Of a stretch of DNA of 64,000 bases, positions 22,849 through 34,146 are shown piece by piece. Under the pieces are notes generated by a model that searched no databases, had not been told where the DNA came from, and saw only the letters and a list, made by a program, of their open reading frames with translations. How positions within the stretch are numbered: the first letter of the stretch is position 1; each line of letters begins with the position of its first letter. The stretch is from Prototheca cutis (taxonomy: Eukaryota; Chlorophyta; Trebouxiophyceae; Chlorellales; Chlorellaceae): the NCBI GenBank assembly GCA_002897115.2, contig BCIH01000006.1, positions 762,160 through 826,159 on the forward strand, read 5' to 3'. Made by a program: the position numbers and the translations under genes.

Positions 22849-23383
22849 CTACACGCGGTCTTCGGCGTCTTCAGGCTTGACGTCGCTGGGGTTGATGTCG
22901 TGGACAATGCACTCGGGCAGTTCCAATAGACGTCCACCCACGCGACCTGGTTGGCCGGGGTCGTGGCTCACCCAGATGATGCCCAACCCACTCTGTCGAA
23001 GAGCACGCTCGACTTTGCCGGTCGAATCCGGGTCCAAGGCGCTGGTGGGCTCGTCCAGCAACAGAACCTTGGGCTTGAGCGCAAGCGCGATGGCAATCGA
23101 CACACGCTGCGCCTGGCCGCCCTGTCAGTGGTGTGTGGTTGGCGTGTGCGTGGGTGTGAGAGAGGAAGGCTTGTGAAAAAGGGAGAGCAACGGACATGGG
23201 GGCCGGTCCAAGCATGCATGCGGCTCAGACACACCAAGGACCCCAACCCAGGATTCAAACGCACACCGAGCAAAACGCACACCATCCACTATACTCATGC
23301 AGGCGTATCAATTTGCAGGCAAAACCCATCAGACAAAAAGACAAATGCTAGGCATTCAATGCGCTGACACCCCCCCCCCCCCC

Positions 23384-23430
<47 letters not shown>

Positions 23431-23876
23431 CTCACCGAGAGTTCTTGCCAAGGCTGGTTCAGAACCTGAGGTTCGAGGCCAAAGGAGGCAACGAGGGACG
23501 CGAGGTCAGCCCTAGGGCGGCCCTTTTGCGCCGCAAAGCTTTGGACCTGGGCAAAGAAGTCGGCGGGGGTGCCGGGGTGCGGAATGCGGGCCTGGTGGAC
23601 GTAGTGCACGAGCACGCGCCAACGAGGGATGCCCCACTGCTCCGGTGTGTCCCCGTTCAGGGTGATCCCTCCGCCGTCGATCGGATCGAGGCAGGCCAGG
23701 CACCGCAGGAGCACGGTCTTGCCGCACCCACTGGGCCCGCGCACAAACAGAATGTGGCCCGAGCCAACGGTGAAGCTCAGGTGGTCGTGGATGGTCTGGC
23801 CGCCCAAAACCCTATGAAGGTTTTTCACCTCCAATTCAACCGTGTCGGGTTCCGGCCTTGGAGCCCGTCCGATCAT
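22849..23876 (-). CDS. FetA/STAR1-like ABC ATPase
   Basis: Nucleotide-binding subunit that energises the adjacent FetB/STAR2-like permease. Two exons, 23876-23436 and 23121-22849, 237 residues and no membrane segment. Walker A is [13 protein letters not shown], the Q-loop region is [10 protein letters not shown], Walker B is [12 protein letters not shown], and the H-loop is [10 protein letters not shown]. The signature LSGGQAQR is created exactly by the splice (exon 1 ends ELS, exon 2 starts GGQAQR), which confirms the junction. The intron carries a 14-base C run and a long AC microsatellite. The gene lies 48 bp upstream of its permease partner, spacing typical of bacterial fetAB operons; in land plants the two genes are separate. 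Confidence 0.92.
23370..23427. repeat. Poly-C plus (AC)n tract in the FetA-like intron
   Basis: Fourteen C residues at 23370-23383 followed by about 40 bp of AC repeat at 23387-23427. It ends only a few bases from the intron donor at 23435. Confidence 0.93.
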
Positions 23877-24168
23877 GGTTCATCATTCGGGAGCTGGTGG
23901 TAATTGACGCCCAGCTCGCCGCTCTTATACCCTACGGCCCAGCTCCCGGGCGTACATTTCGGACCAGCTTCGCACGCACGTGATCAGAAAGCGAAGGGCA
24001 TCTTTTTAGTGTTTTCTTACCATCGGCCATGTCCATTCTTCGAATTCTTCCGAGGTCATGAATGCTTTCAGTGCGTGTGCTCTGGCATAGGGAATAAAAT
24101 ACAGATAGATACATGTGGGTCCCAGGGTCCCCCTGCCGAGCTTTCCAACTGTGCGCCGTCTCCTGGTC

Positions 24169-25944
24169 TCACGGTGCAAAGGGCTCGAGTGGGACGCTGT
24201 GAGCCTGACCGTCCACGATGAGCTCGGTGAGGGCCAGTCCCGTCGCCGGGGCATTGAGGATCCCCCAACAGGAATGGCCCGTCGCCACGAAAACCCCTTT
24301 CACCCCAGGCACCGCCCCGACCTTGGGCAGACCGCTGCGGGTACAGGGCAGGTAGCAGGCCTGCTCCCTGAGCGTGGTAGAGCCCGACAGCCGGCGGGAC
24401 GTGCCGGCGGCTGCAGCACGCAGCTTGTCGCTGGCGCCCGGATCGGGCTCCACTTGGTCTGCAAAGGCTGGCAGTGGCGTGTCGCTGCCTGCACCGCAGA
24501 CATAGACTTCCCCATTGGGCCGGGGGTACACCTCAGGCTCCTGCGACTTGCCGTCGCTGCCGCGATACGCGAGGAACAGCGCCTCCGCAGGGATTGGGTT
24601 GATTGGATCGTCCTCCAGCACGATGCTGTGAGCCTGCGGCGAGATTGTCATTTGTGTGTGCGTGTGTGTGTGTGTGTGTGAAGAAGAGGGGAAGGGATTG
24701 CCCTGAGACGTCTTTTGCAAAGGGTTGGGGTGAGGAGCAGTAGAAAAGCCTTAAAGCATCTACACCAGCTGCAGGAACTTCCATCAGTTTTGTTAAGCAC
24801 CTTTTGCCCGTCGACATGGGGTAACCCAGGGATGGCCCGCCGAAGCGAGCCGGTCCAAGGACCAGCGGCGATGACGACCGTGTCCGCCGGGATCGTGCGC
24901 TCGTTGCTGCCATCCCGATCCGTCACTTTGACCCCGGTGACCTGGCCGCCGTCAGCAGTGATGCCTGTGACAACACCAATCTCCACTCGGCCCCCGACCC
25001 GCTCCACTTCCTCTAGCAGCGCAAGCGTAAACTGCTGGGGGTGCACCTGCAGTTAATTGCCGGAGGGAATCCTCGTCGTCACGGGCTGCAAAACCAGCAA
25101 CAATCACATCGGAACCTGCTCCAGTACAGCTGCATTCGAAGGGGGCCACACCTGCAGTCCTCGACCTGCTTGCAATTCTTCACGCCAAAAGTGGCAACTC
25201 TGTTCCACACAGCGCACTCTTTCAACAGCTGCTCTCACCTGTGCGCAGTCATCTGTGGTGCCAATAAGCTGGCTGTGGGCTAGGCTCTCTTGATCGACCC
25301 ACCTCGGCGCGTCAGAGGGCACCTTTGAAGCCGCACGGGCTTTTTTTCCTGCCTTGTGCCGAATCGTGACACTGCAGCGCGATGATTGGGGTGGGGGAAT
25401 GCGTCTTGGCAGCCTGCAGGTCTGCACCCTGCGACAGCACTCATGGATCATTGCCTGTCCTCGAGTGCTCGAGCACGGCCCGAGAGAGAACTCAAAGATC
25501 TTCTTCCCGCAGAAGAAGGCTCCACCCCAAGATGTCTAAGACCTGTATGTGTCGACTCGGCGGTAGCCGTACCTCCTCGCACCATCCAGCTTCTCAGCAA
25601 GTTCCGCATGCAACACAAAGCTCTTTTGGGCAAGGGGGCCCACAGGGCCCCCATCGCACCAGCCCCGTGCCAGGAAGCCACCTGCCAGAGATGCGCCCAG
25701 TGCAAGGGGGCGTGGGTGCCAACAGCTTGGCGAAGAACTTGCCCGAAACGCAAAGCATGCAGGCCATGACATCCACGACCACTAGAGCAATGCGTGTGCA
25801 AACCCACTTGCCTGCTTTGCCAGACGCGGCCGATGCAGGACCGGTGGCATCGATGAGCAGTGGCTTGAGGCCCCTCTGGCTCAGCCAGTAAGCCACGGAT
25901 GCTCCCACAACCCCTGCTCCACACAAGACAACTTGGCTTGCCAT
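24169..25944 (-). CDS. DAO-family FAD-dependent oxidoreductase (Tda3-like)
   Basis: Flavoprotein of the D-amino-acid oxidase/glycine oxidase fold. Exons: 25944-25812, 25681-25543, 25371-25239, 25046-24801 and 24633-24169 (TGA), 371 residues, normal for the family. The N-terminal dinucleotide loop is VVLCGAGVVGASVAYWL, then ASGKAGGFLARGWCDG, which the first splice builds. Later motifs are VHPQQFTLALLEEVE, VVIAAGPWTG, VYPRPNGEVYVCG, EQACYLPCT and VATGHSCWGILNAPATG. These resemble yeast Tda3 and related uncharacterised oxidoreductases, so the substrate is unknown. Intron 1 starts GCAAGT, not GT; the GC donor is required to keep frame and motif. Intron 4 holds a (GT)n tract (24654-24680). Confidence 0.9.
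24654..24680. repeat. (GT)n microsatellite
   Basis: GT repeat, interrupted once, in intron 4 of the FAD oxidoreductase gene, close to the acceptor before the last exon. Confidence 0.9.
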
Positions 25945-26225
25945 GATCGAGTCCCACCCACAACCAGCTTACAACGCTCCACGCAGCTTGATCATAATGC
26001 ACACGTCAATGAAAGTTTGATCACAATGTCATGCTGGACTTTTACGCCGATCTGGGACCGTTGCCACAACCTCCATGAACGGAGCGGACTCCCCGACATT
26101 CATCGCACGCCGATCTGATCCGACACCCTGAATCCCTCCAGAAATGCCGACGAAATATGGCATTATGAGCTCCATGTTTTTGGATGTTTGCAATTGATGC
26201 TCATTAGATTTGGCTGGGGGGACCA

Positions 26226-27474
26226 ATGGAGGTGACGGCGAAGGATGCGGCCCGTCGGAGATGGCAGCAGCAACACTCGCAGCACCAGAAGCACAGCAGG
26301 CATCATAGCAAAGAGAGCGGCCATCGGCAGCGCGCAGGGCCGTCACTAGGGCCTGAAGCAACAGAATCCTTTGAAAGATTGAGGTGTGTTTGCTGTGGTG
26401 TTGGTTTGGATGCTTGCTCTGCGGCTGCAAGGATTGGCATGTGGGCCACCTCTGGTGCCAGGCACGACAGTGCAGCTGGAAAGTTCCGAGACGTTTATCG
26501 GGCACGCGCCAATGCCGACAGACTCGTGGAACAAGCGGAGCTGGCCCATGGGAGCAGCGAAGTACCTGGCAAGAAATCCAAGGGAGCAGCCTGGATGGAA
26601 CTGCTGGCAATGCACGACCCTGCCGGCATCCCCTGGCCCTCGGTTCAGCCTCCCGACCTCTTCAGCTCCCATGGATTGCCAGCCCCTGAGAACACCGAGG
26701 AGGTGGGCTTTTCGTGGTAGTTGGACCTTGCTGGTATCAACAGGGGCATGAGACGGTGTCCACCTTGTCGTTGGGGCCAAGGACTGTCATGTGGGGTAAT
26801 CCTGTGCAGCAGTTGCGGACCCAGCAACAGGAGGAAAGATGCGTTCAACAGCCTCTGTTGACGTGCTCTTTCTGCTGTGGTGCATATGTCTCATGCCATT
26901 TGTTGCCTACCAGCACATCCCAACGCCCTGCTTATGCTTTGCCGGGCAGCTGCTTTCGCTGGACTTGAAATCACTGGAGCGGGCGCTGCAGGGGATACCC
27001 CTCCGGGAACTGCTGCGCACAGACGTATTCCCTGAGGAGGCGCCGAGAGAAGGCCGTGCGGAATCCAGAGGTGCTGGTGAGGACCGTGCTGCCATTGCGA
27101 GCGCAGATGAGATCAGGGAGCCGGCGGGACCGGGATACGCGGGCTCATTGCCTGCGAGAGGGCCAGAGGTAGAAGTCGATACTCCTGTGGCTGCAGCATG
27201 TGCCGAGAGCCCACAGACGACGGAGACAGTGCTGGACATTCCGAAGACAAAAGCCCTGCCGGCACGGATACCTCCAAGACCCACCGAAACCGGGTTGACC
27301 AGGGGGTCGAGGGACGCAGTCAAGCCAGCACCACGCCAGGTCTCAGCGCTGCCTGATCTACGACCCCCGCGGCCTTTGGAGGATGATCTGGACCTTTTAT
27401 TGGGACCAGAGACCAAGAACAAGACGGCTGATCAAGGCCAACAGTCACTGGAAGACTGGCTCGATGGGCTGTGA
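26226..27474 (+). CDS. Aven-like protein (tentative)
   Basis: Two exons, 26226-26702 and 26950-27474 (TGA), in phase, 333 residues. The N-terminus is Gln/His/Arg-rich. A leucine-rich segment LDLKSLERALQGIPLRELLR is followed by a Pro/Glu-rich disordered region and an acidic end, DDLDLLLGPE then SLEDWLDGL. The pairing of a hydrophobic LxxLxxALxxLPL-type helix with a terminal LEDWLD motif is what I know from Aven-family proteins (apoptosis and translation regulation). The similarity is short, so the call is weak. The exon boundary rests on a good GTGGGC donor and CAG acceptor. It shares a 281-bp divergent promoter region with the FAD oxidoreductase gene. Confidence 0.5.
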
Positions 27475-27759
27475 CCGGGTTTTGAGGGCAAGGGATCTTT
27501 GGATTCAGACCCCTGGTTTCGTTCAGAAGGGAAGATCCCCTCCAAGTGCTGGTTGTGACCGAGCTCTGAAAAACGCACGCACAGCTTCCCCCTAACCTTG
27601 AACCCGCATGCAAGCATTCTCCATGAGCCCTTTACCCTTGAAATTTGTTCTCGCATGCGTTGATTAATCACAGTGGTGAGAGGGTCCGTGGATCCGTGGG
27701 TCGCGTCCGGGGTGCTGGGAGGGAGGAGAGCCTGACCACGCCGCGGTCGGCTCGCCGCC

Positions 27760-30155
27760 ATGTCGCCCCCCGTCGTCACAGACGCGCCGATGCAGAAGAT
27801 TAAAGGCGGGAAATGGACAGTATTCAAGTTCTTCCTGATCAGCACCGCCTACACCTCGGCCTGGATGGCGGTCTCCTCCCAGCTTGACTACTTCCGGGAG
27901 CTGCACGGGCCCCAGATTCTCCTACAGATGAACATCGCCTACTACCTCCCGACAAGTGGGTGTGGGGGCTGTGTGTGAGGGGGCACTGTGGCTGTGCAAA
28001 GTCGGTATGCCGGCCTCTTTAACCTGGTCAAACTCGCCCCAGAACGGATGACTCACTGTTTCCCCGCTCCGCAAATCCCACCACCACCGCGCAGTCCCAC
28101 TGCTGGTCGTATCGGCGCGGTTCGATGAGATCCTGGACAGGAAACTTGGTGCGTGGGTGGGTGGGGGACAGAGCAGACTGACTTCAGCGTGCTGGAGGGA
28201 TGTGGGCAATCACGGCTGTGGTGGCCATGCCGCACCTTCCACATGCCTGGTGGGCTGCTTCGCACCTGTTCCAGACAACGAGGAAAAGGGGACCAGATCT
28301 GTGGCCTGGTGTTTCCGTGCTGCGACAAGGATGACAGTGGCACCCTTCCACCTCATAGGGTCCAACATAACCCCGCAGGCATTGCCAAGACCATCCTGGT
28401 CCGGCTGTCGATCGGACTGGCTGGTTACGGCATCCTCTGCGCCATTTTCCCGTTCTTCTCGCGGGGAATCCAGTGCGTTTGATGGGGGTGGAATGCATTT
28501 TTCGGTTGCTTCTGGAGGAGGGCGGCACTCCATGATGCCGGGTTCGTCCTGCTGTTATCGGTCTGTAGAACAGTGAGTACTCGTCCAACAAGGTGCCTTG
28601 CTCCTCCCTTCCAATAGGCAATACCTCTGACACTTCCACTCCTTGTACACACAACCAGTGAACTGCTGCTGGTGGTGATTGGACTTGGTCTGTTCTCGGG
28701 CCTGGCTTTTTCGGCCTCGTACCAGCTGGTCTCACGCTTTGCCAACAAAAACGTGATTGCACTGGGTCTGGGCTGCAGTGCCGCGGGCCCCTTGGTGATG
28801 CTGCTGGAGCTCGGGTTGAGATCGGGGGCGCATGCCACGGCACTCCAGCAACGCCAGCTGTACGGCACGGTCACGGCCATGGTCGTCGTGGGGGCGGCCG
28901 CCTCGGCCTCGCTCCTCATCCGGCACTGGGATGCACTGGAGGCCTCTAAGGACTGGGCCCAGGCTGCGGGGGGTAGCAGCGGCGGCGGTGGTGGTGGCCA
29001 TAGCGCAGCAGAGGCGCCGACGAACACACCACCAGGAGTGCGCACGCTTTCGCGACCGCGGACCGTTGTGGGCTGGAGCAGTGACAACGAAGCTGATGGC
29101 CCCAACGCGCCGTTGCTGGTGTCACACCAGCTCAGCGAAGACCTGTCCACTCTGATCGGGAGCACGTCGATGTCCACCGCCCTTGCGGTCTACGGCAGCG
29201 TCGAGCCATTCCGGACTTTTTTGACCACGGGGGACGAGGTGCACGACCCGGACGCCAGCTTCTACGGCGCAGGCTCTCCGCTGGCAAGCAAGCTTTCCGG
29301 GCGCGACAGCTGGCGGGCGGGTGTGGACCCAGCAACAGAGGCCGAAGCAGGCTCGCACGTGCAGCTTGCGAGCGGCGCCCCGATGGCGGCGCAGCAGCAG
29401 CCGCTGGCTGCCAGGGGATCGTCCTCGCGGTCGTTGTGCCCCGACGGCGGCCCTGCAGTATTGACGGTGCTGGCGGCCATCAAGCTGCCCATCGCGTCGC
29501 TGTTCCTGTCCAGTGCCATTGCACTGGCGGTGTTTCCCTTTTTCACCTATGTGCCAGACTCTGGACTCGTGGGCGATGCCTTTCCCCGCGTGCTCTTCTT
29601 CGGCCGAGTGTTTGCCGACATCGCCGGCCGCCTGGCGCCACGCTCGCGCCTGCTGGCTCCTAGAAGACCCTCGACCGTCTTTGCCGTTGTCATGCTCAAG
29701 CTCACGTGTACGCTTGGGTTCTGGTGCATTGATTGAGTGTCACTGTTGCCGTTGCATGCGCAAGTTCATCTGTGCATCCATGTTTGCCTGAATGTTTGGG
29801 GGGAGGCAGCAACGCTCGCGGCCCCCCCCCCCCCCCCAACTCACCCAGCAACCGACCGACCGACTGACTCCAAATCACCCTCACAGTGGTTCCGATCTTC
29901 TTCGTGTACCTGCGTGCGCCGCCGGCATGGCGCAGCGACGTTGGCGCGCTGGGCCTGGTCTTCACCCTCTGGCTGCTGGGAGGGTGGGTCAACACCAGCG
30001 CCAACTTGTTTGCCCCGCGGCTCGTGCCGCCAGAGCTCAAGGGCACTGCGGCGGGCCTGATGGCCATTGCCTACCAGACCGCACACTTTATCGGACTGGC
30101 CGTGGCGGTGGTCGTCGCGCTGGGCATGTATGGAGACATCACGCCCCACGACTGA
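27760..30155 (+). CDS. Equilibrative nucleoside transporter (ENT/SLC29 family)
   Basis: Polytopic membrane carrier for nucleosides or nucleobases. Exons 27760-27955, 28095-28148, 28379-28472, 28659-29707 and 29887-30155 (TGA), 553 residues, all phases consistent. TM1 is FLISTAYTSAWMAVSSQLDY, and after TM2 comes YYLPTIPLLVVSARFDE, which matches the ENT signature region. Further helices follow, then a long Ser/Gly/Ala-rich hydrophilic loop of about 190 residues between the two halves, longer than in most ENTs. The second half contains FGRVFADIAGRLAPR, an ENT hallmark, and LVPPELKGTAAGLMAIAYQT. The last intron contains a 16-base C run at 29822-29837. Direction and substrate are not determinable from sequence. 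Confidence 0.88.
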
Positions 30156-30774
30156 GTCAAGCAGCGTGTTTTTTGTTCAAGAGGAAAGCGGGAAGGCTGC
30201 TGCCATCCTGGTGAGTGCTTGCTCAACGTGTCCCATTCTGATCTGTGGGTTCCTGTCCCTTTTCAAGAGGATCTTTTGTTCGTTTTTGGTGCAGTTGGAT
30301 GCACGCCTGCACGTGCTGCTGTTGTTCCCACTCTTGAGCGCTCGTTGCTGAGAAGAAAGAACGGGTTGCGTGGCTGCAACCCCCCCGTGCTCCAATTGCC
30401 ATGCCCGACCAGGCGGCACACAGGACTGTATTCGTAGCGTGCATGAAGCCGTGTTGGCCTTGTCTGTTGAGCCTGGCGCTCGCGGATGATCCTTGCCGTG
30501 AAAAAGAACTGTGGCTACTGGTCCTTACCCGCTTGTGTGCATGTTCGGACTCCCCAGAGGGAGGGTTCCAACAGCCAGTGGGATGAGCCCTCCCAGGTCC
30601 TGCAAGAACCTGGTGACAGTCCCCACGTGTCAAAGGGTTTGGATACGTGGGCATCACCAGGCAAACAGACTGTGTGGAGGGCATGGTTTACGAGCTCCGG
30701 GTGCGGCGACTGTTATTATTAGAGAGGCACAGGGTCTGCTCTTGCAAAGCAGCCATGCTTGGGTCGCTACAGCT
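30156..30774. other. Convergent intergenic region
   Basis: About 620 bp between the 3' ends of the ENT gene and the ankyrin gene. No gene, RNA or repeat is evident; it is taken to be 3' UTRs. Confidence 0.5.
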
Positions 30775-31876
30775 CTATCGCTGCGAGTCGGACGCCGCCC
30801 GTTCCGCTGTGCTAGTCGCCGCCGCGTTCTGCGCCACGCCGGCTGCTGCGAGGACCTCCTTGCACTCTGTATCGTCCTCGCACAACTGCAGCGCCGTCTT
30901 GCGCTCCTGTGCAGCGGTGGAAGTGCTTTAGGTGAGGTTGCCGGAGGACCGTGCCGCCAGCTGTTTGTTTGGTGATGCGCGACGTCTTTCATCTTCATCG
31001 GAACCCCCACCCCCGCCCGCCCACCCACCCAGGCGCACACGCGTACGCGCGCGTGCGCGCGTACGCACACATACAAGAAAACGACAAAACAAGCCCACGC
31101 ACCTCGTTCCGTGCCAGAGGATTGGCGCCGGCGGTTAACAGCATACGGACGCAGCCGGCGTGGCCGCCACGGGCCGCGTTGTGCAGTGGGGTGTCGCCAT
31201 CAGCGTCGACAGCTGTCGCCAGCGCCGCAGCGTCGCCGGAAGCCAGCAGCTCGGCCAGGATCCCCTCGTGCCCTCCAGCCGCGGCGTCATGGACGGGCGT
31301 GGAGTCGTCGCCGTCACGCACGTCGGGCTGTGCGCCGGCTGCCAGCAAGGCGCTGACGCAATCTGCGTGGCCATACAGCGCCGCCAGGTGCAATGCCGTG
31401 TCGCCATCACTATCCTGCAGTAATTTCGGTTTTTCATTGAAAATGATGGAGTCTGAGGTGTTGTACAGTGCAGAAGTGTTGTCATGCGTGCGTTTGTGGG
31501 GGGGCAGGTGTTGTGGCTTCGCGCTGAGACCTGGGCCATGCAAGCCCGTACTTACAGGGCAGAACCCACGTACCATGGACTGATTGATGAGGTCTTCGGC
31601 CCCTGGTTGGGACAGCAGTTCCGTCAGCACCCGAATGTCGTTGTCGCTGGCGGCCATCAGGAGCTCCCGCATGCCCGTCCACTCGCCCTCGCTGTCGTCA
31701 GAGTCCGAGCCCCGCTCGCCGTCCGAGTCTTCCACCCACCCATCATCGCTCTCAGATTCCGTGCCGTGCGTGGAGGTGGGGCCCTCGGCGGGAGCAGCAG
31801 TCTCCGCCTCTTCGTGCGGCGTCTCACCGTCATCCGGGATAGGCCGGCCCATGTCGCTCGAACGCAGCAGCAGCAA
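30775..31876 (-). CDS. Ankyrin-repeat protein
   Basis: Exons 31876-31574, 31414-31103 and 30906-30775 (TAG), 248 residues. An acidic Ser/Asp/Glu-rich N-terminus of about 65 residues precedes a helix (GMRELLMAASDNDIRVLTEL). Three ankyrin repeats follow: DTALHLAALYGHADCVSALL, STPVHDAAAGGHEGILAELL and DTPLHNAARGGHAGCVRMLL. A degenerate fourth begins at KTALQLCED. Two ATGs are in frame (31876 and 31852); the second, MGRPIPDD, may be the true start. Ankyrin repeats bind protein partners, so no function can be given. It diverges from PEX11 across about 570 bp. Confidence 0.88.
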
Positions 31877-32445
31877 CCACCACCACCGAAGCTCACTATA
31901 ATCTCAGTATTGCTACACTTTCAAACGCTAACTTGAATACAATTTCAATCCGCGCAATGGGTAGTGAAAATATCTCTGGAAACCCTCGCTGCCATTCAGT
32001 TCTCGTCTGTCGGCCGCTGTTTGGGGTCCCCTGGCTGCCGTCCCACTGCTAGGTAGACGCCTTGCCAGCGTGAAACCAGTCAGTATCGCCGGAAAATAGG
32101 AAGAATTCCTCGAGAATTTGTTCTTGATTTGGGCGATGATGATGTGCGAATGTGAAGACTGATGTGATTGCCCAGAGCGCGCTAGGCAGGACAAGGTCAC
32201 GCTTTCGGACCAACAAGCGTGAGGTCCAGTCAGCATCCATTGCATGGTTTGCCAATGCGGGCAACGATAACATCAGCGCAAGGCAAACTTGACGGACCAT
32301 GCCTCTCGCACGCAGGAACGTTCACTGCCTGTGTAACAGTGATATTTCTTGGCGCCACAAACTCCCAGACGCTTTGGGACGCAGGAGTCGTGCCCTGATC
32401 AGGCCAGTGTCGTAACAGCACCCGTCAAGCACCATCCCCGGCGCC
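31877..32445. other. Divergent promoter region, ankyrin gene / PEX11
   Basis: About 570 bp between two divergently transcribed genes. It is AT-richer than its surroundings. A minus-strand frame at 32300-32049 (83 residues) begins with a signal-peptide-like stretch (MVRQVCLALMLSLPALA), but there is no other support that it is a gene. Confidence 0.4.
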
Positions 32446-33797
32446 ATGATCGAGCTCAAGACTGGTCTCAAGGTTGATGCATCGGAGTATTTTTTTGATA
32501 ATGTTTCACGAAACAAAAAAACCTGGGGGCAGAGCTCAACCCTGGCCTCCACCGCTCTCCGAGTCGTGCAGGGCGCGCAGCAGTTCCTGGACAAGTCGGA
32601 CGGGCGTGACAAGCTGCTCGCTACCGTCCAGTATGCCGCCATGTTCATCTCCGCCGGCCAGGCGGGTGACGTGAAAAAGATCCAGGCTTCCGTGGCCGCT
32701 GCCCGGAAGGTTTTCCGTGTCATGAGGGCAAGTGCCTGGGGTGGCCTGTCTGGGAGGGTGGTGGTGGCCTGTCGTCCTTTGCGCCAGGCGGGAAACACAT
32801 GCACTGCTCCGTCTAGCGCTGCTGGAGGAAGGGACTTCTGCATGTTGCTCCAATGCATTGACCTTGAGACTGTGGATACGCGCGTGTGCCGCAGATGTGA
32901 GATCTGAATCCGAATCCACTGTGTGTGCTCGCTTACCTCAAGGCTACCAGCAGAAAACGCAAGCCCCTCCTTTTTTGCCACAACCGTTGCAGCCGCTGGA
33001 GAGCCTGAACCCTCTGATTCAGAATCCCTCCATCAACGTTAACCGGCCCCTGGTTCTCGAACTGCTCAACAAGGTGGGCGAATGGGCCACTCTGCACAAA
33101 CAATCCCCTCCTTCCTTGTCTGACCCGCCCCCGGCCAAAAGCAGCAACAGTGCTACATGCCTCCGTCCTTCCACCCACACCCAACACTACTGCAGCTCAA
33201 GTGCGTGCTGATGGCGGTGTACTTTGGCGGCGACAACATCGTGTGGGCCTCTCAGGCCGGTATCTTGTCGAACAAGGGCCTCATCGCCAAGGCCCAGAAG
33301 GCCTCGCTCTACGGCTGGGCCGGCGGCTCGGTCTGCACCGTCATCAACGAGCTCTACGAACTGCAGGGTAATTGCTGCTTTAGCAGTGGGTGTTGCTTGT
33401 TGTCGCTGCCCAGAGACCGTGTCTTCCACAGGATGGATGCTAGAGGCCGGCCAGGTGGTGCACAGCTGGGCCCCCCCCCCCCCCCCCGAGACACACCCAT
33501 ACCCACAACGCCAAACACAATAACCACACAGTGCTGACTGCTCGGCTGAAGGGCGAGGAGGAGGAGGCGTACCGGCAGCGTATGGAGAAGAACCAGGGCG
33601 AGATCCGGCGGCACCTGCTTATTTTCGTGCACGCAACGGTGCAGGCCCTGCTGGCTGCGGGCCTGCTGGAACTGCGGCCCTGGAAGCCCCGCACCGTGGG
33701 CCTGCTGGGAATCATCGCCTCGGTCATGAACTGCTACATGCTGTTCCCGGCCCTGCCCCGTGCCGCGCCCGCCAAGGAGCCCGCCAAGACTGCGTAA
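32446..33797 (+). CDS. PEX11: Peroxisomal membrane protein PEX11
   Basis: Peroxisomal membrane protein that elongates membranes during peroxisome proliferation. Exons 32446-32727, 32993-33073, 33196-33367 and 33532-33797 (TAA), 266 residues, close to family length. The N-terminal amphipathic region contains FLDKSDGRDKLLATVQYAAM, the diagnostic GRDK..R..QY pattern. KVFRVMR then joins PLESLNPLI across intron 1, followed by CVLMAVYFGGDNIVWASQ. The C-terminal part has a basic/acidic loop and a final hydrophobic segment (VGLLGIIASVMNCYMLFP). Intron 1 begins GCAAGT; a GT alternative would break the conserved VMR-PLESL junction. The third intron has a 17-base C run at 33471-33487. Confidence 0.92.
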
Positions 33798-34146
33798 GGC
33801 GGTGGAGTGTAGGGCGTTGGGTTCGGCACCCGGTGGCCGTGCCACACTGGAATTCCCCCACGTCTCCAACGCCCAGCACTGTGCCATCCAAGGCGCAGGA
33901 AGAATGCTTGCTTGTAGTGGTTTTGGATGTACCTACAGTGCCGTTCAGATGTGGAGGGTCAGCCTGTGTCTGCTGATTTTTATTTGAATCGCCATCGTCG
34001 CCAGGAATGCCCTCTGCATGCCTCGGTTCTCACGATTTTTCTAGTCTTGAAAGTCAAAGCAAGCATTTGATGGCCAAGTCAATCGATCGATTCTGGGGAG
34101 ATGCGGGGGTACAATCAGGTGGTCATCACCATTCAAGGGTCTCTCT
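33798..34146. other. Convergent intergenic region
   Basis: About 350 bp between the PEX11 and NSE4 stop codons; 3' UTR sequence with no recognisable feature. Confidence 0.5.

Noticed and set aside
32049..32300. 83-codon minus-strand frame with a signal-peptide-like start
   Set aside because: No homology, no splice support, and it lies in a divergent promoter region; mentioned only as a possibility.
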